Source: Allostella vacuolata (lineage in GTDB: Bacteria; Pseudomonadota; Alphaproteobacteria; ATCC43930; Allostellaceae). From it: a stretch of DNA of 64,000 bases. Position 1 is the first letter of the stretch; each line of letters begins with the position of its first letter. The position numbers were made by a program, and so were the translations under genes. The notes under the pieces were generated by a model, which saw only the letters and a program-made list of their open reading frames with translations, was not told the DNA's origin and did no database searches. Shown here in pieces: positions 1 through 8,138 of the stretch. The stretch lies in the NCBI GenBank assembly GCA_006739055.1, contig AP019702.1:558501-622500 (forward strand), given 5' to 3'.

Positions 1-2
1 GC

Positions 3-518
3 CCGTTCGTCGAGCTGCTGCCGGGCTTCGCCGCCGACGTGTTCGACCGCGGCGCCGACGGGCTGGCGCTGATGACCTCGGTGATCGGCGGCGGGGCGAT
101 CGTCGCCGGCGTGTGGCTGGCGCGGCGCGAGGGCATGCGCGGGCTGACGGTGATCACCCTGTGGAGCACGCTGCTCATCTCCGTCTCCACCCTGTGCTTC
201 GTGGCGAGCGGCCGCTTCGAACTGGGGCTAGCCTGCCTCGCCGTCTCCGGCATGGGGCTGGTGACGAGCGGCGTCGCCACCCAGACGCTGGTCCAGACCG
301 CGGTCGATGCGCGCATGCGCGGCCGTGTCCTCAGCCTCTACGGCATCATCTTCCGCGGCGGGCCGGCGGCGGGGGCGCTCGCCATCGGGGTGCTGTCGGA
401 TGCGATCGGGCTGCAGCTGGCGATGGGCATCGGCGCCACCGCCGGCATCTTCGCCTGGGCCTGGGCCTGGCGTCGCCGCGGGGTGATGAGCGCCGCGCTG
501 GAGCCGCCCGGGCCCTGA
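3..518 (+). CDS. MFS transporter, C-terminal part (5' end outside window)
   Basis: The open frame enters from the left edge, so only the last ~171 residues are visible. They form several hydrophobic helices (for example SVIGGGAIVAGVW and LACLAVSGMGLVTSG). A short basic loop, ARMRGRVLSLYGI, is followed by a glycine-rich helix, GGPAAGALAIGVLSD. That arrangement is typical of the C-terminal half of the EntS-like MFS_3 group of major facilitator exporters in the inner membrane. A GTG at 39 could be mistaken for a start, but coding continues upstream of it. The gene is convergent with ispH, with only a 37-base gap. The substrate cannot be inferred. Confidence 0.8.
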   Translation, partial: PFVELLPGFAADVFDRGADGLALMTSVIGGGAIVAGVWLARREGMRGLTVITLWSTLLISVSTLCFVASGRFELGLACLAVSGMGLVTSGVATQTLVQTAVDARMRGRVLSLYGIIFRGGPAAGALAIGVLSDAIGLQLAMGIGATAGIFAWAWAWRRRGVMSAALEPPGP

Positions 519-555
519 CCGGGGGTGTCCTGCCCGAGTCCGTCCCGACGGCCGA

Positions 556-1542
556 TCAGGCGGCCGGCTGGGTGTCGAGCAGCTCCGTCGGCAGGCGGAA
601 ATGCATGTCCTCGACGGCACCGGTCAGGCGGCGCAGGCGGGTCGGGCGCAGGGTGCCGAGTGCGGCGATCACGCCCTGCACCAGATGCTCCGGTGCCGAT
701 GCGCCCGCGGTGATGCCGACCGAGCGCCGGCCGTCGAGCCAGGCCGGGTCGATGCCGTCGGCGTCGTCGATCAGGTAGGCGGGCCGGCCCATCTCCTGGG
801 CCAGCTCGCGCAGCCGGTTGGAATTGGAGCTGTTGGGCGAGCCCACGACCAGGACCAGGTCCGTCTCCGCCGCCAGCAGGCGCACGGCCTCCTGGCGGTT
901 CTGGGTCGCGTAGCAGATGTCGCGGGTGCCGGGGCCGACGATGTCGGGAAAGCGCGCCTGCAGGGCCTGGATGACCTCCCGCGTGTCGTCGACGGCCAGC
1001 GTCGTCTGGGTGACGAAGGCCAGCGCCGTCCCCTCCGCCACCTCCATCCGGGCCACGTCGGCGGCGGTTTCCACCAGGTGGACCCGGCCCGGGATCTGGC
1101 CCAGCGTGCCGACCACCTCGGGGTGGCCGGCATGGCCGATCAACACCACCTCCCGCCCCTGGCGGACATAGCGCTGCCCGCCCAGGTGGACGCGGGTGAC
1201 GAGCGGGCAGGTGGCGTCGATCACGTGCAGGGACCGCGCGCCGGCGGCATCCTCCACCGTCCGGGCGACGCCGTGGGCGCTGAAGATGGTGATGGCGCCG
1301 GGCGGCACCTCGTCCAGCTCGGCCACGAACACCGCGCCCCTGGCGCGCAGATCCTGGACGACATGGCGGTTATGGACGATCTCGTGCCGGACATAGACCG
1401 GCGCGCCGTACTTGGCGATCGCCCGCTCGACGATCTCGATGGCCCGCTCGACGCCGGCGCAGAAGCCGCGCGGCTCCGCCAGGACGATGTCCAGCACCGG
1501 GGCATCCGTCGCGCGGCCGGGGGGCGCCTGATCGGTAATCAT
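556..1542 (-). CDS. ispH: 4-hydroxy-3-methylbut-2-enyl diphosphate reductase (IspH/LytB)
   Basis: This is the last step of the MEP isoprenoid pathway: a cytoplasmic iron-sulfur enzyme that reduces HMBPP to IPP and DMAPP. The protein is 328 residues. The three cluster-binding cysteines are in place: Cys28 in [12 protein letters not shown], Cys112 in [12 protein letters not shown] and Cys210 in [11 protein letters not shown]. The substrate-binding stretches HEIVHN (53-58), SAHGV and [10 protein letters not shown] are also present. I chose the ATG at 1542 because the family starts shortly before the [10 protein letters not shown] motif; a longer frame reaching 1650 would run into mlaA. It lies downstream of mlaA on the same strand. 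dxs and ispA, further right in the window, belong to the same pathway. Confidence 0.97.
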   Translation of the reverse strand: MITDQAPPGRATDAPVLDIVLAEPRGFCAGVERAIEIVERAIAKYGAPVYVRHEIVHNRHVVQDLRARGAVFVAELDEVPPGAITIFSAHGVARTVEDAAGARSLHVIDATCPLVTRVHLGGQRYVRQGREVVLIGHAGHPEVVGTLGQIPGRVHLVETAADVARMEVAEGTALAFVTQTTLAVDDTREVIQALQARFPDIVGPGTRDICYATQNRQEAVRLLAAETDLVLVVGSPNSSNSNRLRELAQEMGRPAYLIDDADGIDPAWLDGRRSVGITAGASAPEHLVQGVIAALGTLRPTRLRRLTGAVEDMHFRLPTELLDTQPAA

Positions 1543-1563
1543 GCGAACGAGGATAGCAGAGAC

Positions 1564-1589
1564 CCTCCGCCCTGTCGCCAGGGCGGAGG
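1564..1589 (-). terminator. Perfect 10-bp hairpin between mlaA and ispH
   Basis: CCTCCGCCCT and AGGGCGGAGG form a perfect stem around a 6-base loop. It sits between the stop of mlaA and the start of ispH, both on the minus strand. No U-run follows, so it may be a weak terminator, an attenuator or an mRNA-end stabiliser rather than a classical intrinsic terminator. Confidence 0.45.
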
Positions 1590-1606
1590 CATGGCCGGGG
1601 CGATCC

Positions 1607-2440
1607 TCAGCGGCGCTCGGCCAGCGAGACCCGCTCCAGCAAGGAGGCATGGTCCGACGGGCCGGGCGCGGCCGCCGCGGACGCGCGCTCGATCTGCACC
1701 GGCACCGCCGCTGCGCGCTCCGCCGCGCGGCGCAGCTCCTCCTGCCGCCGCTGGCGGCTGAGCGTGCGGATCTGGGCGTAGAAGTCGAGCGAGTTGCGCT
1801 CGATCTCGTCCAGCGTGTCGATCACCTGGGCCCGCTTGTCGAGCACGTCGAGGCCGGTGCGGGTATAGGTGATCCACTCCAGATCGTTGGCGCTGGCGGC
1901 CCACATGAAGGGGTCCATCAGCATGTCGGCGACCAGGCCCGCGGTGTCGCGCGGGTTCGATGGCCCCAGCAGCGGCAGCACCAGGTACGGGCCCTCGCCG
2001 GTGCCCCACAGGTGCAGGGTCTTGCCGAAGTCGTTCGGCTGGCGCGGCAGGCCCATGTCGGCCGACGGCTGCATGATACCGGCGACGCCGACCGTGGTGT
2101 TGACCGCGAAGCGCGCCACCGCGTCGCCGGCACCGCCCAGGTCGCCCTGCAGCAGGTGGTTGGCGGCGTAGACCGGCTCCTTCAGGTTGCCGAGCACGTT
2201 GCGCACCGCGGTGCGCCCCTCCTCGGGCACCACGCCGCGATAGATCATGGCGGCGGGCTTGATCAGCAGCCCGTCGATGACGCGGTTGACCGCGAAGATC
2301 TCGCGGTTGAGCGGTTCGAGGGGATCGTTCTCCTCTTCCCACTGGGCACGCTCGTCGGGATCCTGCGGCGGCGAGGCGCAACCCAGGAGGCCGACCACCA
2401 CGGCGGAGGCGCAGATCAGGCTAAGGCAGGAGCGGTTCAC
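1607..2440 (-). CDS. mlaA: MlaA/VacJ-family phospholipid-transport lipoprotein
   Basis: This is an outer-membrane lipoprotein component of the Mla system, which moves mislocalised phospholipids out of the outer leaflet. The protein is 277 residues. It has a short signal sequence ending in a lipobox LLGC with the lipidated Cys at residue 21. The family signature [16 protein letters not shown] follows, then the NFGKTL-type motif (here [12 protein letters not shown]) and [16 protein letters not shown]. The start is a GTG at 2440, since no ATG fits the signal peptide. The C-terminal ~50 residues are Arg/Glu/Ala rich and probably disordered. No mlaBCDEF genes are in view, so it is separated from its partners here. 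It is divergent from the dehydrogenase at 2657. Confidence 0.93.
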   Translation of the reverse strand: MNRSCLSLICASAVVVGLLGCASPPQDPDERAQWEEENDPLEPLNREIFAVNRVIDGLLIKPAAMIYRGVVPEEGRTAVRNVLGNLKEPVYAANHLLQGDLGGAGDAVARFAVNTTVGVAGIMQPSADMGLPRQPNDFGKTLHLWGTGEGPYLVLPLLGPSNPRDTAGLVADMLMDPFMWAASANDLEWITYTRTGLDVLDKRAQVIDTLDEIERNSLDFYAQIRTLSRQRRQEELRRAAERAAAVPVQIERASAAAAPGPSDHASLLERVSLAERR

Positions 2441-2525
2441 GGGTCCTCGTCGGCAGGAAGAACCGAGATATCCTCGGAGAATGGGCTCAAGGCCGACGTT
2501 GACCGGAACCTGAGCGGAAATCCAT

Positions 2526-2546
2526 GGAATCGTGTAGCACGATTCC
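2526..2546. promoter_or_regulatory. Perfect inverted repeat in a divergent intergenic region
   Basis: GGAATCGTG-TAG-CACGATTCC has 9-base arms around a 3-base centre. It is placed almost midway between the divergent starts of mlaA (2440) and the dehydrogenase gene (2657). The symmetry and position fit a dimeric repressor operator. A small RNA hairpin is the alternative. No regulator gene is adjacent. Confidence 0.45.
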
Positions 2547-2656
2547 CGGAATGCGACGAGTCGCTTCGGCCGGATCGAACCGGCATAGTGGCACGAATAC
2601 AAGGGGCCCCGGCGCGCTGTGCGCCACCGGCCAGCCCCGTCGGAGGAAAGCCAGCG

Positions 2657-3736
2657 ATGAGCGATCTCAACATTTGCGTGCTGCCGGGCGACGGCATCGG
2701 GGCCGAGGTGATGGGGGCCGCGCGGGCCGTGCTCTCTACGCTGGAGCAGCGCTTCGGGTTCCGCCTGGCGGCCGAGGAGCACCCGGGCGGCGCCGCCTAC
2801 TGGCGCGAGACCGGGCGCGAGATGCCGCAGGGCGCATGGGAGGCGGCGCGCAACGCCGATGCGATCCTGTTCGGCTCCATGGGCCTGCCCGACGTGCGCT
2901 ATCCCGACGGCACCGAGATCGCCCCCCACCTCAAGATGCGCGTCGACTTTGAGCTGTTCGCCGGGGTCCGGCCGATCCGCCGCCTGCCCAACACCCCGGC
3001 CGTGCTGGCCCATCCGCGCGCGCCGGAGATCGACCTCGTTATCATCCGCGAGCTGACCGAGGGCCTGTTCGCGTCCCGCGGCAAGGGCGTGGTGATCGAG
3101 GATCGCGAGGCGCGCGACACGCTGGTGATCACCCGGGCCACCTCGGAGAAGCTGTTCGACTTCGCCTTCGACCTCGCCCGGCGGCGCAAGGCCAGGGGCT
3201 CGCCCGGCCTCGTCACCTGCGTCGACAAGTCCAACGTCTTCGTCTCGATGGCCTTCTTCCGCCGGATCTTCGACGAACGCGCCCGGGCCTTCCCCGACAT
3301 CGCCGCCGGCCACCATTATGTCGACGCCGCCGCCCTCGACCTCGTGCGGCGACCGTGGGACTTTGACGTCATGGTGATGGAGAACATGTTCGCCGACATC
3401 CTGTCCGACGTCGGCGGCGGCATCGTCGGCGGCATGGGGCTGGCGCCGTCGGCCGAGATCGGGCTGGAGCACGCCCTGTTCCAGCCGGCCCACGGCAGCG
3501 CCCCCGACATCGCCGGCCGGGGGCTGGCCAACCCGACCGCCATGCTGCTGTCGACCGCGATGATGCTGGACTGGCTCGGCCACCGCCACGGGCGGGAGCG
3601 GCTGGTGGAGGCGGCCGGCGCGCTCGACGCCGCCGTCGACCGGGCCTTCGCCGACGGCGCGGCCTTTCCGGCCGAAATCGGCGGCCCGCATGGAACGGCG
3701 GAGGTCACCCGCGCGGTTCTGGAACGGATCGCCTGA
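2657..3736 (+). CDS. Isocitrate/isopropylmalate dehydrogenase-family protein
   Basis: This is an NAD(P)-dependent beta-decarboxylating dehydrogenase of the IDH/IPMDH fold (359 residues, normal family length). Visible family motifs are the N-terminal LPGDGIGAEV, TRATSEKLFDFAF, VDKSNVF, the metal-binding MENMFADILSDVGGGIVGGMGLAPS (read in two halves) and the C-terminal PAHGSAPDIAGRGLANP. The substrate loop reads HLKMRVDFELFAGVRPIRR rather than the usual LeuB RxxLxxR pattern. I therefore do not call it leuB; tartrate or another malate-type substrate is possible. The ATG at 2657 has a strong GGAGGAAAG ribosome site. No leuC/leuD lies nearby. The lon-like gene follows 35 bases downstream. Confidence 0.88.
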   Translation: MSDLNICVLPGDGIGAEVMGAARAVLSTLEQRFGFRLAAEEHPGGAAYWRETGREMPQGAWEAARNADAILFGSMGLPDVRYPDGTEIAPHLKMRVDFELFAGVRPIRRLPNTPAVLAHPRAPEIDLVIIRELTEGLFASRGKGVVIEDREARDTLVITRATSEKLFDFAFDLARRRKARGSPGLVTCVDKSNVFVSMAFFRRIFDERARAFPDIAAGHHYVDAAALDLVRRPWDFDVMVMENMFADILSDVGGGIVGGMGLAPSAEIGLEHALFQPAHGSAPDIAGRGLANPTAMLLSTAMMLDWLGHRHGRERLVEAAGALDAAVDRAFADGAAFPAEIGGPHGTAEVTRAVLERIA

Positions 3737-3771
3737 CGCCCGCCCGCGAAACCAGCCGAGACCCGAGGATC

Positions 3772-6225
3772 ATGGCCAAGCTCACCGCCGACCAGCTCTA
3801 TCCCCGCACCGATCCCGCCGCGATTCCCTTCGACAGCTCGGCCGACGCCCAGCCGCTGACCGGCCTGGTCGGGCAGGAGCGGGCGGTGGAGGCGATCGAG
3901 TTCGCGATCGGCATGCGCCAGGACGGCTACAACCTGTTCGTCCTGGGGCCGGCCGGCACCGGCAAGCACACCCTGATCCAGCACCTGCTGGCGGCCCAGG
4001 CGGCGGCCGACGCGGTGCCGCCGGACTGGGCCTATGTCCACAACTTCGTGCAGCCGAGCCAGCCGCGGGCGCTCCGCCTGCCTGCCGGCCGGGCGGCGCC
4101 CCTCGCCGCCGCGATGCGCCGCCTGGTGCAGGAGCTGCGCGCCGCCCTGCCGGCCGCCTTCGAGGGCGACGATTATCGCCAGCGGCGCGAAGTGGTCGAC
4201 GAGCAGTTCAAGCAGCGCCAGGAGCGGGCCTTCGTCGACCTGTCGGAGCGCGCCCAGAAGGAGGGGGTGGCGCTGGTGCGCACCCCCAACGGCCTGGCGC
4301 TGGCTCCCGCCCGCGACGGCGAGGTGATGGCGCCCGACGCGTTCAAGGCCCTGCCGCAGGAAGAGCAGGACCGGCTCAAGGGGGCGATCGAGCGCTTCCA
4401 GGGCGAACTGGAGGGGATCGTCCGCAAGCTGCCGGAATGGGAGCGCGAGCACCGCGAACTGGTGCGCCAGCTCGCCCGTGACGTCACCCGCTTCGCCGTC
4501 GCCCATCTGATCGAGGAGGTGCGCAAGGGCTTCCTCGACCTGACCCAGGTGCAGGAGTATCTCGACGCCGTCGAGCGCGACCTGATGGAGAACGCCCACG
4601 AGTTCCTGCCCAGCCCGCAGCAGGGGCCGGAGGCGGTGATGGGCATGCTGGCCGGCGGCGGCCCGGGCGGCGGCGAGGCCGGCACCGGCCGGCGCTACCA
4701 GGTCAACGTCTTCGTCGACCACACCGGGGCCACCGGCGCGCCGGTCGTCTACGAGGACCATCCGACCCATCCGACCCTGGTCGGCCGCATCGAGCACCAG
4801 GCCCGCTTCGGCGCCCTCATCACCGATTTCAACCTGATGAAGCCGGGCGCCCTGCACGCGGCCAATGGCGGCTACCTGGTGCTCGACGCCTACCGGGTGC
4901 TGTCCAACGGCTTCGCCTGGGAGAGCCTGAAGCGGGCGCTCGCCGCGCGCCGGGTCAAGCTCGAGTCGCTGGAGGCGATGCTGGCCATGACCTCGACCGT
5001 GCTGCTGGAGCCGGAGCCGATCCCGCTCTCGGTCAAGGTGGTCCTGATCGGCCCGCCCCATCTCTATTATGCCCTGAGCCAGCTCGATCCCGACTTCGGC
5101 CGGCTGTTCAAGGTCGCGGCCGACTTCGACGACCGCATGCCGCGCGACGGCGGCAATACCGGGCTCTATGCCCGGCTGATCGCCGCCAGCGCGATCCGCG
5201 CCGGGGTCCGCCCGGTCGACCGTGGCGGCATGGCCCGCCTGATCGACCATTCCGCCCGCATGACGGGCGATTCGGAGCGGCTGTCGCTGCGCGTGCGCAT
5301 CCTGGAAGACCTGATGCAGGAGGCGGACTGGCACGCCTGCCGGGCCGGCTCGTCCACCGTCGACGCCGAGGCGGTGCAGCGCGCGATCGACGCCCAGCGC
5401 CGCCGCGACGACCGCATCTATACCCGCGCGCTGGAGGAGATGCGGCGCGGCACCTTCCTGGTCGAGACCGCGGGCAGCGCGGTCGGGCAGATCAACGGCC
5501 TGGCGGTGCAGAGCATCGGCGGCTTCGCCTTCGGCCTGCCGAGCCGCATCACCGCCCGGGTGCGCCTCGGCAGCGGCGAGGTGGTCGACATCGAGCGGGA
5601 ATCGAAGCTGGGCGGGTCGCTCCATTCCAAGGGGGTGATGATCCTGACCGGCTTCCTCGGCAGCCGCTTCGGCCAGGCGCGGGCCCTGGCGCTGGGCGCC
5701 ACCCTGGTCTTCGAGCAGTCCTATGGCGGGGTCGACGGCGACAGCGCCTCCTCGACCGAGCTCTACGCGCTGCTCTCCGCCCTCGCGGACATCCCGATCC
5801 GCCAGTCGATCGCGGTCACCGGCTCGGTCGACCAGCGCGGGCAGGTGCAGCCGATCGGCGGGGTGAACGAGAAGGTGGAGGGCTTCTTCGACGTCTGCGC
5901 CGCGCGCGGCCTGACCGGGGAGCAGGGGGTGATGATCCCCGCGACCAACGTCAAGAACCTGATGGTGCGGCCCGACGTGGCGGCCGCGGTCGCCGAGGGC
6001 CGCTTCCATGTCTGGGCGGTATCCTCGGTCGACGAGGGGATCGAGATCCTGACCGGAGTGCCGGCGGGCGAGCCCGATGCCGGCGGCAACTGGCCGGCCG
6101 GGACCGTCAACCATGCCGTCCAGCGGCGGCTCGCCCGCTTCGCCGAGCGGGCGGCGGAGATGCGCCAGCCCGCGCGCGGGGCGGCCTATCGCGGAAGGGG
6201 GCGCCATGACCGCCGGGACGACTGA
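3772..6225 (+). CDS. Lon-family ATP-dependent protease (AAA_32 type)
   Basis: This 817-residue protein is a soluble Lon-like protease of the LonB/YcbZ group. The Walker A motif is GPAGTGKHT at 59-67, followed by a long coiled insertion (about 130-290) rich in Glu, Arg and Gln. The C-terminal Lon proteolytic domain carries the Ser658 (DGDSASST) and Lys701 (GGVNEKVEG) dyad. The 43-residue Ser-Lys spacing equals that of classical Lon. The N-terminal substrate-binding LAN domain of LonA is absent. Family members act in protein quality control. The stop overlaps the start of the Usp-like gene by 20 bases, suggesting coupled expression of two stress-type proteins. Confidence 0.93.
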   Translation: MAKLTADQLYPRTDPAAIPFDSSADAQPLTGLVGQERAVEAIEFAIGMRQDGYNLFVLGPAGTGKHTLIQHLLAAQAAADAVPPDWAYVHNFVQPSQPRALRLPAGRAAPLAAAMRRLVQELRAALPAAFEGDDYRQRREVVDEQFKQRQERAFVDLSERAQKEGVALVRTPNGLALAPARDGEVMAPDAFKALPQEEQDRLKGAIERFQGELEGIVRKLPEWEREHRELVRQLARDVTRFAVAHLIEEVRKGFLDLTQVQEYLDAVERDLMENAHEFLPSPQQGPEAVMGMLAGGGPGGGEAGTGRRYQVNVFVDHTGATGAPVVYEDHPTHPTLVGRIEHQARFGALITDFNLMKPGALHAANGGYLVLDAYRVLSNGFAWESLKRALAARRVKLESLEAMLAMTSTVLLEPEPIPLSVKVVLIGPPHLYYALSQLDPDFGRLFKVAADFDDRMPRDGGNTGLYARLIAASAIRAGVRPVDRGGMARLIDHSARMTGDSERLSLRVRILEDLMQEADWHACRAGSSTVDAEAVQRAIDAQRRRDDRIYTRALEEMRRGTFLVETAGSAVGQINGLAVQSIGGFAFGLPSRITARVRLGSGEVVDIERESKLGGSLHSKGVMILTGFLGSRFGQARALALGATLVFEQSYGGVDGDSASSTELYALLSALADIPIRQSIAVTGSVDQRGQVQPIGGVNEKVEGFFDVCAARGLTGEQGVMIPATNVKNLMVRPDVAAAVAEGRFHVWAVSSVDEGIEILTGVPAGEPDAGGNWPAGTVNHAVQRRLARFAERAAEMRQPARGAAYRGRGRHDRRDD

Positions 6226-7030
6226 CGCGGCACCGGCGTCGTTCGCGGTCCGCCGCGTGGTGGTGGCGCTGGATGCCCAGTGCGACCATGCCGCGGCGAT
6301 CGCGACCGCCTGCGAGCTCGCCGGCCGCTGGCGCTGCCGGGTGGCCGGCGTGTTCGTGGTCGGTGCCGACCTGGTCCATCTGGGCGGGCTGCCGGGGGTG
6401 CGCCAGGTCTGCCTGTCGTCCGGGGCCCCGCAGGCGCTGCCGGCGGGCGACCTGGAGGCGGAGCTGGCGGCCCTGGAGCGCCGCGCGCGGCGCGCGCTGG
6501 CGGATGCGGCCCGGCGCATCGGCGCGGAGATGTCCTTCACCGTCGTCCGCGGCAGCCTGTCCCACGAGGCCGCCGGGCTGGAGGGGGAGGACCTGCTGAT
6601 CGTCGAGGGCTCGATGCGGCCGTTCGGCGGCGGGCTCGCCTTCGAGGCGCGCTGGCGGCGGGTGGCCGAGGGCGCGCGCCAGCCGGTGCTGCTGCGCCGC
6701 CGCCGCACCGCCGCGCCCGGCCCGGTCGCCTGCTTCCATGACGGGTCGGCCGCAGCCGACCGGGCGCTCGCCGCCGCCTTGCGCCTCGCCGAGGACCGGG
6801 CCCAGCCCCTGGCGATCCTGCTGGCGGCCGACCTGCCGGCCGCGGCGGAGGCCCGGCTGGCGTCCTGGCTCGCCGCCCGCCGCCCGCCCGCGCGGCTGGT
6901 CCGGGTCGGCCCCGGCGACGCCGCCTGGGCGCGCGCTGCCGGCCGGCCGGCGCTGCTGGTCGTCCCGGCCGAGATGCCGGGTGCCTCCTGGGCCCCGGTG
7001 CCGGACGCCGACGTGCTGCTGGTAAGATAG
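6206..7030 (+). CDS. Universal stress protein-like protein
   Basis: The protein is 274 residues. The N-terminal half has the Usp-like beginning RRVVVALDAQCDHAAAIATA followed by an alternating alpha/beta pattern. The second half (PVACFHDGSAAADRALAAAL onward) looks like a second degenerate Usp-type repeat. The ATP-binding GxxGxxS signature of classical UspA is not evident. I chose the ATG at 6206 because GGAAGGGG precedes it at good spacing, although it lies inside the end of the protease gene. Translational coupling to the Lon-like protease suggests a shared stress role. This is a weaker match to the family than the Usp gene at 53757. Confidence 0.6.
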   Translation: MTAGTTDAAPASFAVRRVVVALDAQCDHAAAIATACELAGRWRCRVAGVFVVGADLVHLGGLPGVRQVCLSSGAPQALPAGDLEAELAALERRARRALADAARRIGAEMSFTVVRGSLSHEAAGLEGEDLLIVEGSMRPFGGGLAFEARWRRVAEGARQPVLLRRRRTAAPGPVACFHDGSAAADRALAAALRLAEDRAQPLAILLAADLPAAAEARLASWLAARRPPARLVRVGPGDAAWARAAGRPALLVVPAEMPGASWAPVPDADVLLVR

Positions 7031-7050
7031 CCGCCTGCCCGCCGGTCGTA

Positions 7051-7148
7051 GCGTCCCTCGACCGGGCTCGGGATGAGGGACCTCTCCATTGGCGGAAGCG
7101 GTGCGGAATAGAGGAAATCTCCTCACCCCGAGCGCAGTCGACGGGCCA
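7051..7148. repeat. Pair of inverted REP-like elements
   Basis: Two related units face each other. One on the plus strand (about 7053-7081) contains CCCTCGACCGGGCTCGGG then ATGAGGGA. One on the minus strand (about 7148-7119) contains CCGTCGACTGCGCTCGGG then GTGAGGAG. They share the frame TCGACnGnGCTCGGGrTGAGG. The first unit also folds on itself (GTCCCTC with GAGGGAC). The layout resembles dispersed BIME/REP sequences of the TCGAC...GCTC...TGAGG kind found between convergent genes. Here it lies between the convergent usp-like and DUF1194 genes. Confidence 0.6.
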
Positions 7149-7151
7149 GGC

Positions 7152-7976
7152 TCAGTTCGGCCCCTCGATCCGCCGCCGGTACATCTCCAGCAGCTTCTCG
7201 CCGGCCAGGCAGTCGATGCGGCCGTCCGCGTCGACCATCGGCCGGTCGAGCTGGGCGTACTGCACGGCCGGGGCCCGGCCGGCGATCTCCAGCACCAGCT
7301 TGCGCTTCACCGCGGCGGCGAAGGTCGTGAAGTCCTCGGCCACGATGTAGAAGGCGCCCGGCCCGCCGATCACGCAGTCGCGGTAGTAGAGGTCGAGTTC
7401 CTTGAGGTTGGGCAGGCCCCAGGTGAATTGCCGCTCGTTGATGATCGGCAGCCCGTTGATGACGACCCCCGCCGCCACCGCCCGGTCGCGGGCGGGGGCC
7501 ACCGGCGGTCCGTCGTTGTTCGGACCGTCGCCCGAAACATCGATCACCTTGCGGGTGCCCTCGTAGGCGGTGCCGAAATAGGGCAGGGCGAACTCGATGG
7601 CGGCCGCGATCGAGGTGCGGCGGCCGCGCAGGAAGGGCTGGGCCGCCAGCCGGTTGGCGAAGGCGGCGGCGGTCGCGGGCCCGTCCACCAGCTGCCAGTC
7701 GAGCACCACCCGGTTCTCGTGCTGGCTCGCCCACTCGACATAGAGGACGGCGATCCGCCCGACCATGCCGGAGCGGATCGCGCGCACCACCTCGGGGTCG
7801 CGGAAAGCCGCGACATAGCCCTCGCGCTGCAGGCGGGCCTCGACCGTGTCGACGCTGCCGGACACGTCCACCGCCAGGACAAGCTCCAGGTCGACCGGCT
7901 GGTGCTCGGCCCGCGCGGCGGTGATGCCGGCCAGCAGGGCGAGCGCGAAGGCGAGGATGATGCCGGGGACGGACAG
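7152..7976 (-). CDS. DUF1194 (von Willebrand A-like) secreted protein
   Basis: After a hydrophobic signal sequence ([19 protein letters not shown], cleaved around ARA) the protein continues [18 protein letters not shown], a DxSxS MIDAS-type vWA motif. Conserved blocks [23 protein letters not shown] and INGLPI then match the DUF1194 family. Its function is unknown; it is probably periplasmic. The frame is open back to a GTG at 8114, but that start has no ribosome site and lies upstream of a likely -10 box for this gene (TAGACT, 8016-8011). A CTG at 7976 sits 7 bases after GGGAG, just before the signal peptide, so I prefer it. The start remains uncertain (other options: GTG 8114, TTG 8081). Confidence 0.8.
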   Translation of the reverse strand: MSVPGIILAFALALLAGITAARAEHQPVDLELVLAVDVSGSVDTVEARLQREGYVAAFRDPEVVRAIRSGMVGRIAVLYVEWASQHENRVVLDWQLVDGPATAAAFANRLAAQPFLRGRRTSIAAAIEFALPYFGTAYEGTRKVIDVSGDGPNNDGPPVAPARDRAVAAGVVINGLPIINERQFTWGLPNLKELDLYYRDCVIGGPGAFYIVAEDFTTFAAAVKRKLVLEIAGRAPAVQYAQLDRPMVDADGRIDCLAGEKLLEMYRRRIEGPN

Positions 7977-8003
7977 TACCGGGCTCCCGCGATTGGGCCG
8001 TTC

Positions 8004-8100
8004 GACCGTCAGTCTAGCGCCGATTCCCGGGCCGCTGGCAAGGTCGTGCCGGGCGACAGGCGTTGCCTGCCGGTGGCGCAATCGTGCTAGCCTCGGAATG
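8004..8100. promoter_or_regulatory. Divergent promoter region between the DUF1194 gene and the CMD-like operon
   Basis: On the minus strand TAGACT (8016-8011) and on the plus strand TAGCCT (8088-8093) look like -10 boxes. The plus-strand box has TTGCCT (8063-8068) 19 bases upstream. Neither is a perfect sigma-70 promoter, but the TAGnnT form recurs upstream of other genes in the window. Confidence 0.35.
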
Positions 8101-8138
8101 CATTCTATTCCCACCGACGAAGATCAGGCTCCCAGCCC

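Noticed and set aside
2657-3736. Naming the gene leuB
   Set aside because: The substrate loop differs from LeuB and no leucine genes are nearby.
3316-7089. A 1257-codon open frame on the minus strand
   Set aside because: It lies antisense to the clear Lon-like and Usp-like genes, has low-complexity Ala/Arg/Gly composition and no family motifs. High G+C leaves antisense frames open.
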